Shown here: in pieces, positions 8,950 to 18,020 of the stretch
How positions within the stretch are numbered: position 1 is the first letter of the stretch
Layout of the letters: each line of letters starts with the position of its first letter
DNA from: an uncultured Colwellia sp.
GTDB lineage: Bacteria; Pseudomonadota; Gammaproteobacteria; Enterobacterales; Alteromonadaceae
NCBI GenBank assembly: GCA_913061475.1
Contig: CAJXUN010000020.1
Coordinates: forward strand, 1 to 64,000
Direction of reading: 5' to 3'
DNA: 64,000 bases
The notes under the pieces: model-generated
What the model saw: the letters and a program-made list of their open reading frames with translations, nothing else
What the model was told of the DNA's origin: nothing
Databases searched by the model: none
Program-made: the position numbers and the translations under genes

Positions 8950-9597
8950 ATGATTAATATGGATTTCACAAAGCGAGTTGTTATCGACGCTAATGAACAA
9001 TGTTGGCAGGAGAGCCCATTGCCCGGTGTTTGGCGTAAGCCACTAGCGCGTGAAAACAGAGAAAGTGGTCATGCTACCAGTATTGTTAAATATGATGCAG
9101 GAGCAAAATTTAGTCGTCACAATCATCCATTAGGTGAAGAAATCTTTGTTCTTTCTGGTACTTTTTCAGATGAAACTGGCGACTTTCCCGCGGGTAGTTA
9201 TTTTCGAAACCCAAAAGGCTTCACTCATGCGCCGTTTAGTCTTAATGGCTGTGAGTTGTTGGTCAAGTTACATCAATTCTCGGAGTTAGATAATCAACGT
9301 ATCTGTGTTGATACAAGAACATTACCTTGGCAACCTGGTTATGGAAACTTAAAAGTTAAACCTTTGCATCAGTTTGAAACAGAATCAGTCGCCTTAGTTT
9401 TTTGGCCAGCAGGCGAGCGGTTTATTCCACATCGTCATTTTAGCGGCGAAGAAATCTATGTTATCAGTGGTGAGTTAATCGATGAGTTTGGCCGCTATCC
9501 CGCGGGTTGTTGGATTAGGAGCCCACATTTAAGTGAACATACACCCTTTGTTGAGCAAGACACCTTGATTTGGGTGAAAACAGGACATTTACTTTAA
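8950..9597 (+). CDS. Double-cupin ChrR-like protein
   Basis: A 215-residue protein made of two repeated cupin domains of the ChrR C-terminal type. The first has RHNHPLGEEIFVLSG (metal ligands H57, H59, E63) and a later THAPF histidine. The second repeats the pattern with PHRHFSGEEIYVISG and EHTPF, so both metal sites look intact. ChrR cupins act as metal-dependent sensors in anti-sigma factors or as small dioxygenase-like enzymes. Here there is no zinc-binding anti-sigma N-terminal domain and no ECF sigma gene nearby, so an anti-sigma role is unlikely. The substrate is unknown. Confidence 0.8.
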   Translation: MINMDFTKRVVIDANEQCWQESPLPGVWRKPLARENRESGHATSIVKYDAGAKFSRHNHPLGEEIFVLSGTFSDETGDFPAGSYFRNPKGFTHAPFSLNGCELLVKLHQFSELDNQRICVDTRTLPWQPGYGNLKVKPLHQFETESVALVFWPAGERFIPHRHFSGEEIYVISGELIDEFGRYPAGCWIRSPHLSEHTPFVEQDTLIWVKTGHLL

Positions 9598-10070
9598 GAC
9601 GCTATGTTTTTGATAAAGTAGATTTACTAATCTTCTGAGCCATTCAGCCGAATGTATTATGCACGTCTAATTATGTATCTATACTAGGCGTTGGCGAGGC
9701 AGTCGCTAGCATAGAACAACCAAAGTGTGGCGCATCCTCAATACGATAATTTTTCGTGTTCGCTCTAATTTATGCGATAAGGCATTATTTTTAATTAAAT
9801 ATGCTTCTGTATCTTGTGTTTGTATTTTCAGGCAAGTACCATGGTGCGCTGCTTAATTTACCACTATCTCCTTTGATTTAGTGTGTAATAAATAAATGAG
9901 GTGATTCTGGGGAACTTAGCTCAGATTTCATAATCAAAATGGCGTTATTGATGTATTGCTTGGGATTTTCGGCTGACATTTGTCAATGTTGTCGAGAAGG
10001 CTAAAAGTTACTTATAAATACTAAACAAGCAAAATTAAATTTAGAAAGATTCAGATTTGTATCCTCGGGA
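9598..10070. other. Non-coding spacer upstream of bamC
   Basis: This 473-bp region lies between the cupin gene and bamC. Apart from a candidate promoter at 9989-10018 I see no gene, RNA or strong hairpin. It holds no trace of dapA, the usual upstream neighbour of bamC. Confidence 0.5.
9989..10018 (+). promoter_or_regulatory. Candidate sigma-70 promoter for bamC
   Basis: TTGTCG (9989-9994) and TATAAA (10013-10018) are separated by 18 bp and lie about 60 bp before the bamC start. The -35 matches 4 of 6 and the -10 matches 5 of 6 consensus positions. Found by eye only. Confidence 0.4.
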
Positions 10071-10076
10071 GTGTTA

Positions 10077-11162
10077 ATGAATCGCAAAATATTTTATTTC
10101 TCATTATTGAGTATCGCTGTTGCTAGCTGCGGTACCGTAAATAATAAACAAGCGGTAGGCGATTTTGAATACGCGCAACAAAAAGAAGCAAAAGCGTTAA
10201 AGATACCTGCAGGATTAGATAAGCCTGAAAATGTTGACACCTTTTTTGTTACCAATGAAATAAATCATCAAGGCCCAGTAGGTGTTAATGTTGATGTACG
10301 TGCGCCATCGTTGGTTTTGCCAATTGCTGCGTCAACGCGTACCGAAGGTAATTCTGCTGTTTCGACAGTGTGGTTTGATCAAGTTCTGGACGATGAAGAC
10401 CTGAAAAGTTTTATCCTAGAAGCATTAAAAGGTCAGTTACTGGCTGATAACGTTGAATTGAAGCAGGTGGATGATGAGGGTTTAGTTTTTGAATCTGATT
10501 GGTACCACAAAGAAGTCGAAGAGGGCACTTGGCCTTTTAAATCGATAGCGACATCTGAAAGCATTAAATACCGTTACTCATTTGAAAGCAAATCTCATGG
10601 ACGAAGCGTCGCGTTAACCGTTAAATTAATTGATTATTTGAAAACGGATAAAGCAGGTGGCAGTAAGCGCATTGACATCATTGATCAACAGCGCGCTGAA
10701 ATGAATATGCTTAATGAAGTGATATCGCAAGCTGACTTTAAATATCGTTTAAAACAGCAAGAAAACCGGTTAATGCGTGCCAACCACAAGTTTGTTAGCA
10801 TAGGTGAAAATACCTCTGGTGAAGCTGCTTATATTGTTGAAATTGATGTAGATTTACTGTGGTCTAATTTACCATTTTTCTTTGAAGATTATGGCTTTGC
10901 TATCGATGATCTGAATGAAAGCACTAAAATTTACTACGTTAACTACACTCAGCCTGAATCTAGCCTCTGGGACAGTATTTGGGGTGATACATTACCTGTG
11001 GTAGATATCCCTAATGGTAAGTACCAATTTAAGTTAGAAGCCATGGATAAGAAATCCACCGTGACAATATATGACGATAAAGGTAGTGTCTTATCAGCTG
11101 AAACATTAGAGAAAATATTTAATGTGATGGAGCCAGGTTTGTCGTTTAAAGACGTCTTTTAG
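10077..11162 (+). CDS. bamC: Outer-membrane assembly lipoprotein BamC
   Basis: A 361-residue lipoprotein of the BAM complex, which folds beta-barrel proteins into the outer membrane. The signal ends in a lipobox (AVASC, Cys18). After it comes the unstructured segment that binds BamD in the family (DFEYAQQKEAKALKIPAGL), then two helix-grip domains, the first beginning near VWFDQVLDD. I choose ATG 10077 over GTG 10071 because GGGAG lies 5 bases before the ATG but would overlap the GTG. In enterics bamC follows dapA; here it stands alone with its own upstream region and a terminator after it. Confidence 0.88.
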   Translation: MNRKIFYFSLLSIAVASCGTVNNKQAVGDFEYAQQKEAKALKIPAGLDKPENVDTFFVTNEINHQGPVGVNVDVRAPSLVLPIAASTRTEGNSAVSTVWFDQVLDDEDLKSFILEALKGQLLADNVELKQVDDEGLVFESDWYHKEVEEGTWPFKSIATSESIKYRYSFESKSHGRSVALTVKLIDYLKTDKAGGSKRIDIIDQQRAEMNMLNEVISQADFKYRLKQQENRLMRANHKFVSIGENTSGEAAYIVEIDVDLLWSNLPFFFEDYGFAIDDLNESTKIYYVNYTQPESSLWDSIWGDTLPVVDIPNGKYQFKLEAMDKKSTVTIYDDKGSVLSAETLEKIFNVMEPGLSFKDVF

Positions 11163-11185
11163 CTTGCAATGACATTTGTTGAATA

Positions 11186-11215
11186 AAAAACTCCGTTAAT
11201 CGGAGTTTTTTGTTT
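11186..11215. terminator. Bidirectional terminator between bamC and the DUF2897-like gene
   Basis: A 10-bp perfect stem (AAAAACTCCG/CGGAGTTTTT) with a 5-nt loop and T runs on both strands. The loop holds the stop codon of the convergent small gene, so it serves bamC and the opposing operon together. Confidence 0.85.
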
Positions 11216-11426
11216 TAGGCGTAATAGTTGTATCTTTGGAAAATGATGTCATCTTATGTGCCGACTTTTGCGTTCTTGGCAAAGTTTCTTTTAGATCGTT
11301 AAGGCCTTTTTTACGTAACGGCGTTTTTGCACTTTTTTGAAAAGTACTTAGGTTGCCAATCAAAATCACTAAGGCAATGATCACAATCGTTGGGGCAACC
11401 CAGCTTTCAGTTAGTATGCTAGTCAT
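11196..11426 (-). CDS. Small single-pass membrane protein, DUF2897-like
   Basis: A 76-residue protein with one N-terminal membrane helix (about residues 9-27, APTIVIIALVILIGNL) and a basic, threonine- and serine-rich cytoplasmic tail. Its length, the helix, and the following short motif with a lysine-rich linker resemble DUF2897 proteins of Vibrio and Alteromonadales, but the match is from memory and modest. CGGAG lies 10 bases before the ATG. It is the last gene of the minus-strand dapE operon, 59 bp after the M15 peptidase. The function is unknown. Confidence 0.6.
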   Translation of the reverse strand: MTSILTESWVAPTIVIIALVILIGNLSTFQKSAKTPLRKKGLNDLKETLPRTQKSAHKMTSFSKDTTITPKTKNSD

Positions 11427-11485
11427 ATATTATCGCTCCGATAAATTTTATTCATGTTTTAATCTCGATGTTCAGCATCACATAA

Positions 11486-12163
11486 CTATGCACTGGCTAT
11501 ATTGACAATATAGCGTTGATAGAGCTCAGGTAATAATGCTATTAACTGTGTTTTACCTTGAATGTTACTGTTTGCTAAGGTTTCAGCCAGCAGTGCTAGA
11601 TTATAAGCTTGTTGATAGTGCTGAGATAATGGTAAGTATGAAAGGTGCCAAGGCTCGTGAGATACGCCACCGCGAAACTTATCATAAGGGAGAAAAAAAC
11701 CAAAGTCTTTTGCATGTTCAGCAAGCCAAAGCGTTAACGGATAAAAATGCCCTGATGCTTGGTATTCCCATGGCTCTAATGCTAATGCTTGTTGGTCCGG
11801 TAATAAATTCTTTGCATAAACATCTATATCACAGCCCCAATGATGACGACTAGCGCCAGGCAGCGCCGAGAATAACATAATAGCGTTTATTTTTTCGAGG
11901 TTAGTAAGTTGCGCTATGGCGACGACTCGATTCGACGCATCTTTGATTGGCGTCAGGCCAGAAAACTTGTTCTGCCAAATGGCTAGTTGTCGTTCAAAAC
12001 TACGAAAGCCACTGGCGATGGTTAATTCAAGGCCAGCGGTTTTTGCCGCTGCTCGTAATTGTTCGAACGCCGACAACATGTCCTTATGGATAGCAATATT
12101 GTTGCTAAGCCAATGAAGATGACTTTGCGTTTGTCCGGTTAAGATTAATTCAAGTTCAGTCAT
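11486..12163 (-). CDS. M15 family D-alanyl-D-alanine carboxypeptidase (VanY-like)
   Basis: A 225-residue peptidase of the VanY/M15B type. The zinc and catalytic residues are present: SGFRS (51-55), SRHHWGCDID (105-114, with ligands His108 and Asp112 or Asp114 by family pattern) and EPWHLSY near residue 170. Such enzymes trim the terminal D-alanine from peptidoglycan peptides. No signal peptide is visible, so it may act in the cytoplasm on recycled muropeptides or leave by another route. It begins 2 bp after dapE; its operon position suggests a link to diaminopimelate and cell-wall metabolism. Confidence 0.85.
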   Translation of the reverse strand: MTELELILTGQTQSHLHWLSNNIAIHKDMLSAFEQLRAAAKTAGLELTIASGFRSFERQLAIWQNKFSGLTPIKDASNRVVAIAQLTNLEKINAIMLFSALPGASRHHWGCDIDVYAKNLLPDQQALALEPWEYQASGHFYPLTLWLAEHAKDFGFFLPYDKFRGGVSHEPWHLSYLPLSQHYQQAYNLALLAETLANSNIQGKTQLIALLPELYQRYIVNIASA

Positions 12164-12165
12164 TT

Positions 12166-13317
12166 TTATGCTGGGTCTGCTAAAACATTCACTAAGGTCT
12201 GATAATAAACGTCAGTGAGTAAAATTAAATCATTGACCGCAACACACTCATTAACTTGATGAATGGTGGCATTGCATGGACCAAGCTCAATAACCTGTGC
12301 TCCTGTTGGCGCTATAAACCGTCCGTCTGAGGTACCACCACTGGTAGAAAGTTCAGTGTTTATATGACAACAAGTCTTAATGGCGTGCACAACCGAATCA
12401 ACAAGTGTACTCGGCTCAGTAATAAACGGTTGGCCGTTAAAGACCCAATTTAATTCAAAGTTTAATTGATGCTCAGCTAATATAGCCTCAACTTTATTCA
12501 CAATCATTTTTGCCGTTAATTCAGTACTATAACGCAAATTAAATAACGCGGTTAAATGACCGGGTACGACATTGGTTGCCCCCGTACCTGATTGAATATT
12601 CGATAGTTGAAAACTGGTGGGAGGAAAGTAATCATTGCCATTATCCCAATGCATTTGGCTTAACTCAGTCAGTGCTGGCATTGCCATATGAATGGGATTA
12701 ATAACGTGATCTGGGTAGGCAACATGGCCTTGTTTCCCGTGAATGTGTAATTCGCCAGATATTGAGCCGCGGCGACCATTTTTTACTACGTCTCCTAAGC
12801 GATTGGTACTTGATGGTTCACCAACAATGCAATAGGTAATTTTTTCATTACGTGCTTCAAGGGTATCAATCACCCGTGTGGTGCCATTAATAAATGGGCC
12901 TTCTTCATCGCTAGTGACCAAAAATGCGATTGAGCCCTTATGGTTGGGGTAGTCTGAGACAAACCGTTCCGTTGCCACTATCATTGCTGCTAAGCTGCCT
13001 TTCATATCAGCAGCTCCTCGACCATAAAGCATACCATCAGCAATTACCGGTTCAAATGGCGGTGTGTTCCAGCTTTCCAAGTTACCAGCGGGAACAACAT
13101 CGGTGTGGCCAGCAAAACAAAAAACGGGCCCTGATATGCCTTTTCGAGACCATAGGTTGGTGGTATCTTCAAATACCATCGTTTCATTATTAAAGCCCAA
13201 TTTAGCTAATCGCTCAGCCATTAATTGCTGACAACCGAAGTCTTCAGGGGTAACTGATGGGCGCTCAATAAGTGCTTGTGCTAGTGAAATAGTGCTATTG
13301 CTATGCTTATTCATCAT
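12166..13317 (-). CDS. dapE: Succinyl-diaminopimelate desuccinylase
   Basis: A 383-residue M20 metalloenzyme that removes succinate from N-succinyl-LL-2,6-diaminopimelate in lysine and peptidoglycan precursor synthesis. The di-zinc ligands and base are visible: AGHTDVVP (His71, Asp73), GRGAADMKG (Asp104), SDEEGP (Glu138, Glu139) and [14 protein letters not shown] near residue 325 matches DapE rather than related aminoacylases. Length agrees with the family. The gene follows the ArsC-like gene by 12 bp, as in E. coli yffB-dapE, and precedes the M15 peptidase by 2 bp. Confidence 0.95.
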   Translation of the reverse strand: MMNKHSNSTISLAQALIERPSVTPEDFGCQQLMAERLAKLGFNNETMVFEDTTNLWSRKGISGPVFCFAGHTDVVPAGNLESWNTPPFEPVIADGMLYGRGAADMKGSLAAMIVATERFVSDYPNHKGSIAFLVTSDEEGPFINGTTRVIDTLEARNEKITYCIVGEPSSTNRLGDVVKNGRRGSISGELHIHGKQGHVAYPDHVINPIHMAMPALTELSQMHWDNGNDYFPPTSFQLSNIQSGTGATNVVPGHLTALFNLRYSTELTAKMIVNKVEAILAEHQLNFELNWVFNGQPFITEPSTLVDSVVHAIKTCCHINTELSTSGGTSDGRFIAPTGAQVIELGPCNATIHQVNECVAVNDLILLTDVYYQTLVNVLADPA

Positions 13318-13329
13318 GACAATACACCT

Positions 13330-13674
13330 TTAAATTAGTGCTTGTTGATATTGGCTTTCTTTAAAACCCACCAATAAAGCTTGCTTATGTTTAAGCAACG
13401 GCCGTTTAATTAACGTCGGTTGCGCTAAAATATTCTCTGTTATTACCTCGTCAGTAAGATTGTTTTTAACGTCATCAGCTAGATTACGAAATGTAGTACT
13501 GCGCTTATTTAATAAAGCGGTTAAGTCGGTATAAGTCAGCAGCTCTGCTAATAATTCAGCGTTAAAACCGTCGCTACGAAAATCGTGGAATTGGTAGGTA
13601 ATATTTTCTTGTTCTAACCATTTTTTTGCTTTTTTTACGCTATCGCAATTTTTTATGCCATAAAGAGTTGTCAT
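13330..13674 (-). CDS. ArsC/Spx-family reductase-like protein (YffB type)
   Basis: A 114-residue thioredoxin-fold protein of the ArsC/Spx/YffB group. The N-terminus reads LYGIKNCDSVKKAKKWL, with a single active-site-type cysteine (Cys10) and no CxxC. The middle keeps the family pattern RSTTFRNL, and the C-terminus has PTLIKRPLL, which in ArsC contributes to the active-site arginine. It is co-transcribed with dapE, an arrangement conserved across gammaproteobacteria. True arsenate reductase activity is not implied. YffB of other species has been linked to glutathione-dependent thiol reduction. Confidence 0.85.
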   Translation of the reverse strand: MTTLYGIKNCDSVKKAKKWLEQENITYQFHDFRSDGFNAELLAELLTYTDLTALLNKRSTTFRNLADDVKNNLTDEVITENILAQPTLIKRPLLKHKQALLVGFKESQYQQALI

Positions 13675-13687
13675 TATATTTCCTGAA

Positions 13688-14068
13688 TTATATTACTTGG
13701 TAATTATTTTTTATTAATGCGGCTTTCGCGGCTTCAAACTTGTCTGATTTTACTAAAACGTAGTCGGTATCAAAGGTTGAAATAGCAAAAATGCTAATTT
13801 TCTCGTTTGCTAAAACCGTTGATATATTTGACATGATGCCGGTTAAGCTAAAGTCTAATGGTCCGACAACTTCAAATGCTTGCCAGCCAAGTTCAGTCTC
13901 TTCACTGTCAATTTCAATATGTTCTGGAATAACAATCGATATTTCATCATAGGTTTTTGCTAAGAAAAATATCGGCGCATTAAATACCACATCGGGTATT
14001 GAACTTTCACGTCGTAAACTGTGAATAGCAAAAGTTTCAGATAGGCGACGCAAGGTTAAATTACTCAT
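13688..14068 (-). CDS. ACT domain protein (CASTOR-like amino-acid sensor fold)
   Basis: A 126-residue stand-alone ACT protein. The second half carries the characteristic GPLDFSLTGIMSNISTVLANEKISIFAISTFDTDYVLV pattern of ACT proteins related to the CASTOR/aspartokinase-type regulatory fold, which bind small ligands such as amino acids. No enzyme domain is attached. It is the first gene of the minus-strand operon leading into the ArsC-like gene and dapE, so a role in sensing amino acids of the lysine pathway is possible but inferred only from position. Confidence 0.8.
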   Translation of the reverse strand: MSNLTLRRLSETFAIHSLRRESSIPDVVFNAPIFFLAKTYDEISIVIPEHIEIDSEETELGWQAFEVVGPLDFSLTGIMSNISTVLANEKISIFAISTFDTDYVLVKSDKFEAAKAALIKNNYQVI

Positions 14069-14305
14069 GAATCTACTTCGCTTGTTTAAGTGCCAATGTC
14101 GATACTATAGCGTTTAATAGCGTCGAACTCTAGAGGGCAGATCGCAGATACCTTGAATATTTCAGCTTGAGATAATGACACTATATACTGGTTAACCTGT
14201 TTTAAGTGCCAACTAAGTTGATTGTTACGATCAAAGCAGTGTATATCAATCTTTACTGGAGTTTATAAAGCTAATTTTTGCAACTAAGTATAATGTATAG
14301 CTTTA

Positions 14306-14336
14306 AATGATATCCACATAAGCTGTGGATATCATT
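14306..14336. repeat. Perfect 13-bp inverted repeat with ATATCCACA arms
   Basis: Arms AATGATATCCACA and TGTGGATATCATT flank the loop TAAGC. Each arm contains ATATCCACA, one base from the DnaA box TTATCCACA. There is no T tract. It could be an mRNA hairpin or a protein-binding palindrome. Confidence 0.5.
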
Positions 14337-14471
14337 GTGTGCAACTGTTGTTTAAGTGTTTAGTTCCTTGTTCTATATAGATTAAATTGATTGGTTAAAA
14401 AATACCAGTAAGTGATTTTTATTATGTACATAAGATAAGTTATTAAAATATCCCATTAATGATGAAAGTAT

Positions 14472-14506
14472 ATAAAGATCTACTTATTTATAAAGTAGAT
14501 CTTTAT
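14472..14506 (-). terminator. Stem-loop after pta
   Basis: A perfect 14-bp inverted repeat (ATAAAGATCTACTT and its complement) with a 7-nt loop starts 25 bp past the pta stop on the minus strand. The following bases are AT-rich but not a clean U tract. Confidence 0.6.
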
Positions 14507-14531
14507 GAAAGCGACTATTTATATGAGATGA

Positions 14532-16643
14532 CTATAATTGTGCTTGAATTGCAGTCAATGCAATGGTGTAAACAATATCGTCAACTAAGGCACCACGAGA
14601 TAAGTCATTAACGGGTTTTCGCATTCCTTGCAGCATAGGGCCAATACTGACTAAATCAGCTGAACGTTGCACGGCCTTATAAGTTGTATTACCTGTATTG
14701 AGGTCAGGAAATATAAAGACATTGGCTTGACCCGCAACCGGGCTATTTGGCGCTTTTTTACGCGCTACGTTTTCCATAATCGCTGCATCATATTGTAATG
14801 GACCATCAATAATAAGATCGGGGCGTTTTTGTTGAGCTATTTTGGTGGCGGCGGCAACTTTTTCTACATCGGCACCAAAGCCTGACGTTCCTGTACTGTA
14901 GCTGATCATGGCAACTTTCGGTGTAATACCAAATTGTATGGCTGAATCAGCAGATTGGATGGCAATATCCGCCAATTGTTCAGCGTTTGGCTCTGGGTTG
15001 ATCGCACAATCACCATAAATTAGCACTTGGTCTGGTAGTAGCATAAAGAAAATTGATGACACTAATGAACTACCTTCTGCTGTTTTAATTAACTGCAGTG
15101 CTGGGCGAATGGTATTTGCTGTCGTGCTAACGGCACCAGAAACTAAGCCATCAACTTGGCCAAGTTGCAGCATCATGGTAGCAAGCACGACATTATCTTG
15201 TAGTTCTTGTTTGGCAACCACTTCGGTTAGGCCTTTGGCTTTACGCAGCTCCACCATAGGCGCGATATAATTGTCACGAATGTTTTCAGGATCGGTGATT
15301 AATAAGCCAACAGGTAGATTAATACCTTGTTGTTCAGCTATACGTAAAATGGTTTCCTTATCACCGATTAATTGACAACGGGCAATATTACGCTCAACAC
15401 AAATAGCAGCGGCTTTGATGGTACGTATATCCGTACCTTCGGGTAAGACAATAAGCTTATTAGCGTGGCGAGCAAGTTCGGTGAGTTTGTGCCTAAAGGC
15501 TGGCGGCGACATTTTATCACTAATACTGGCTTTATTACTTAATTGTGTCAGCCAATCGCTAGCAAGATTATCGGCAACATACTCTTTAACTTTGTCTTGT
15601 CGTTGTAGGTCATCTTCAGGAATATCAGGATTAAAATTCATTAAATATCGCGAGGTTTGCCAAGTATCCCATGGCACCGACAGTACGGGTAAACCGGCAT
15701 CTAGTGCTTGTTGACATAGACTGAGGATTTCGGTGTTCGGCACATAGCCATTAGTCAACACTAGTGCTGACACCTTTGTACCATTTAGTGCGGATAGGCA
15801 GGTAGCAATAATAATATCGGTGCGATCGCCTGGCGTGACAATTAGACGGCTAGGTTGCAAATGGCTCATTAAATTGTCGACACTACGGGCACAAAAACTG
15901 ATGCTGCGAATGCGCCGATGCGTCATATCACCACTGTTAATTATATCAGCGTTAAGGTAGTTGGCGATATCGAGTACGCGTGGCGCGATAAGATCCATTT
16001 CCCAAGGCACAGTACCTAATAATTCGAAATGACGATTTTTAAAAATCGATAAGTTAATTAATGGCGCCAGGTCTAAGTGCTGATTAAATTCATGTTCACG
16101 TGGCAGTAAGCCAAATTCATCTTTATCAGGCGAATTAATTTTATTGATAATACAGCCGATCAACTTAGGGTTTTTGATACCACCAAAAGTTTCTGCGCTC
16201 ATTTCTATGCGATCTTCAAACTCTTCTACTGAATCATTGTCTTGTGCTGCGACTAAGACTATTTCCGCAGAAAGAGCTTGGGCAACATCACGGTTAATTC
16301 TGCCAGCATAAGGTTGGCGAGTGGTTGGGATCAAACCTTCTATGATCACCACATCATGGGCTTTGTCTATGGCATTAAAGTTTTCGACAATTTGCTCCAA
16401 GACTATATCGTTGCGTCCATCACCCATTTGCTGTTCAACATAAGAAAGCGCGATGGAACTTGATGTTTTATCATTTGCCAATTGACCAGTAGTTTTTATT
16501 CGGGCGTTGCGAGATTTTTGCGATATCGGTTTAAAGTGACCAACATTAATGCCTTGTTGCTGGCATGCATGAATTAACCCTAAGGTGACACTGCTGAGTC
16601 CGACACCAAAACCGGCAGGTATTAGCATAATACGATGTGCCAT
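14532..16643 (-). CDS. pta: Phosphate acetyltransferase
   Basis: A 703-residue enzyme that interconverts acetyl-CoA and acetyl phosphate, the first step of overflow acetate formation. It is the long enteric-type Pta: an N-terminal BioD-like P-loop domain with a relaxed motif (PAGFGVGLSSVTLG), a central DRTGG domain (TPGDRTDIIIA) and a C-terminal PTA catalytic domain from about residue 380 (LVSGAVSTTANTIRPAL; SYSTGTSGFGADVEKV). The ATG lies 2 bp after the ackA stop, with GGAGG inside the end of ackA, so the two genes are translationally coupled. Acetyl phosphate made here can feed response regulators. Confidence 0.95.
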   Translation of the reverse strand: MAHRIMLIPAGFGVGLSSVTLGLIHACQQQGINVGHFKPISQKSRNARIKTTGQLANDKTSSSIALSYVEQQMGDGRNDIVLEQIVENFNAIDKAHDVVIIEGLIPTTRQPYAGRINRDVAQALSAEIVLVAAQDNDSVEEFEDRIEMSAETFGGIKNPKLIGCIINKINSPDKDEFGLLPREHEFNQHLDLAPLINLSIFKNRHFELLGTVPWEMDLIAPRVLDIANYLNADIINSGDMTHRRIRSISFCARSVDNLMSHLQPSRLIVTPGDRTDIIIATCLSALNGTKVSALVLTNGYVPNTEILSLCQQALDAGLPVLSVPWDTWQTSRYLMNFNPDIPEDDLQRQDKVKEYVADNLASDWLTQLSNKASISDKMSPPAFRHKLTELARHANKLIVLPEGTDIRTIKAAAICVERNIARCQLIGDKETILRIAEQQGINLPVGLLITDPENIRDNYIAPMVELRKAKGLTEVVAKQELQDNVVLATMMLQLGQVDGLVSGAVSTTANTIRPALQLIKTAEGSSLVSSIFFMLLPDQVLIYGDCAINPEPNAEQLADIAIQSADSAIQFGITPKVAMISYSTGTSGFGADVEKVAAATKIAQQKRPDLIIDGPLQYDAAIMENVARKKAPNSPVAGQANVFIFPDLNTGNTTYKAVQRSADLVSIGPMLQGMRKPVNDLSRGALVDDIVYTIALTAIQAQL

Positions 16644-16645
16644 TG

Positions 16646-17848
16646 TTAAGCCTCCTGATTAAGTAATTGAGCGGTTTGTTCAGCAATAACCCATTCTTCA
16701 TTGGTCGCAATGACCCAAACTGAGCGAGAACATTCAGCTGTGATAAGTCCTGATTTTCCAAAGCGCATGGCAAGGTTAGCATCGGTATCAATGTTAAAGT
16801 TTAATAAGCCTAATTGGCAGATAACTTTCTCTCGAACAACGTCAGAGTTTTCGCCGATACCACCAGTGAAAATAATGCCATCAAGTGTCGTTAAACTCGC
16901 GGTAAATCCAGCGATAGCTTTGGCAATGCGATAGCAAAATACATCAAGTGCTAGTGCGGCTTGCGGATCATGACCTTCTATGTAGGCAGCTTCTACCGTT
17001 CGACAATCATTGCTTATGCCCGAAACACCTAATAAACCGCTCTCTTTATTCAGCATGTTGTCAACGTCTTGAACACTATAATTTAGCTGGTTGATCAGGT
17101 GAAAAATAATACCAGGATCGATATCACCACTGCGCGTCCCCATCATCACACCCTCTAATGGCGTCATGCCTAAACTGGTATCAACACTTTTACCGTCTTT
17201 AATGGCAGCTATGCTGCAGCCATTACCTAAATGAGCACTAATAAAGCTACATTGTGCTAAGGGTTTGTCAATAACGTTGGCTGCTTGCTGGGCGACAAAA
17301 TAATGACTGGTACCATGAAAACCATAGCGACGAATACCATGTTGCTTGTATAACGCATACGGAATACCATAAATATAGGCTTTTTCTGGCATGGTTTGAT
17401 GAAAAGCGGTATCAAATATCGCCACTTGTTTTAATGCCGGAAATGCCGCTTCTGCAGCAATGATACCCGTTAGGTTAGCCGGATTATGCAAAGGTGCTAA
17501 GCGTGCTAAATTTTTAATCGCAGCTTTTACATCATCATTAATGAGTGTTGGTTGACAATAAGTTTCACCACCATGGACAACACGGTGACCAATAGCGGTA
17601 ATGCAGTCAGTTAAATTCAACTGATTGAGCTGTGCAACTAAGCACGAAATGGCCGTTTGGTGATCAAAAGGAGTAGAAACTGCGTATTGTTGTTTATCAC
17701 CATTATATTTGATGTTGATAATGGCATGTTCAGATAATAATCGTTCTGCTAAACCAGATAATAACGTACTGCCGTTTGCAGGATTGATTAAGGAAAATTT
17801 TAACGAAGAGCTACCGCAGTTTAAAACTAAAATAAAATCATTATTCAT
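16646..17848 (-). CDS. ackA: Acetate kinase
   Basis: A 400-residue ASKHA-fold kinase that converts acetyl phosphate and ADP to acetate and ATP. Diagnostic motifs: LVLNCGSSSLKFSL (residues 5-18), GHRVVHGGE, FDTAFHQTMP, RRYGFHGTSHYFV, HLGNGCSIAAI, MGTRSGDIDPG and the FTGGIGEN adenine-site motif near the C-terminus. It is the first gene of ackA-pta and is divergent from yfbV, the same arrangement as in E. coli. The 172-bp spacer to yfbV must contain both promoters. Confidence 0.97.
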   Translation of the reverse strand: MNNDFILVLNCGSSSLKFSLINPANGSTLLSGLAERLLSEHAIINIKYNGDKQQYAVSTPFDHQTAISCLVAQLNQLNLTDCITAIGHRVVHGGETYCQPTLINDDVKAAIKNLARLAPLHNPANLTGIIAAEAAFPALKQVAIFDTAFHQTMPEKAYIYGIPYALYKQHGIRRYGFHGTSHYFVAQQAANVIDKPLAQCSFISAHLGNGCSIAAIKDGKSVDTSLGMTPLEGVMMGTRSGDIDPGIIFHLINQLNYSVQDVDNMLNKESGLLGVSGISNDCRTVEAAYIEGHDPQAALALDVFCYRIAKAIAGFTASLTTLDGIIFTGGIGENSDVVREKVICQLGLLNFNIDTDANLAMRFGKSGLITAECSRSVWVIATNEEWVIAEQTAQLLNQEA

Positions 17849-18020
17849 AATTAACCAAGCGCCGTTTATACAATATTTTTTAATGGGGTTTAGTATAGTG
17901 CCATAAATAATGAAAAATGTTGATGTTGTACAATAAAATGTTATTAAACGCGTTTTTACCTAACTAAAGGTTACAACTTTGTACTATCTTTAAAGTATGT
18001 CTTGTTGTAGTGTGTCGCTT

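Larger units (their letters stand above)
14069..14531. other. Non-coding spacer between pta and the ACT operon
   Basis: This 463-bp AT-rich region holds the promoter of the ACT-dapE operon, a 13-bp palindrome at 14306-14336 and the hairpin at 14472-14506 after pta. No ORF or RNA gene is recognised. Confidence 0.5.

Noticed and set aside
9901-9990. Possible tRNA-like sequence (ggggaacttagctcag)
   Set aside because: No acceptor, anticodon or T-arm pairing could be formed around it.
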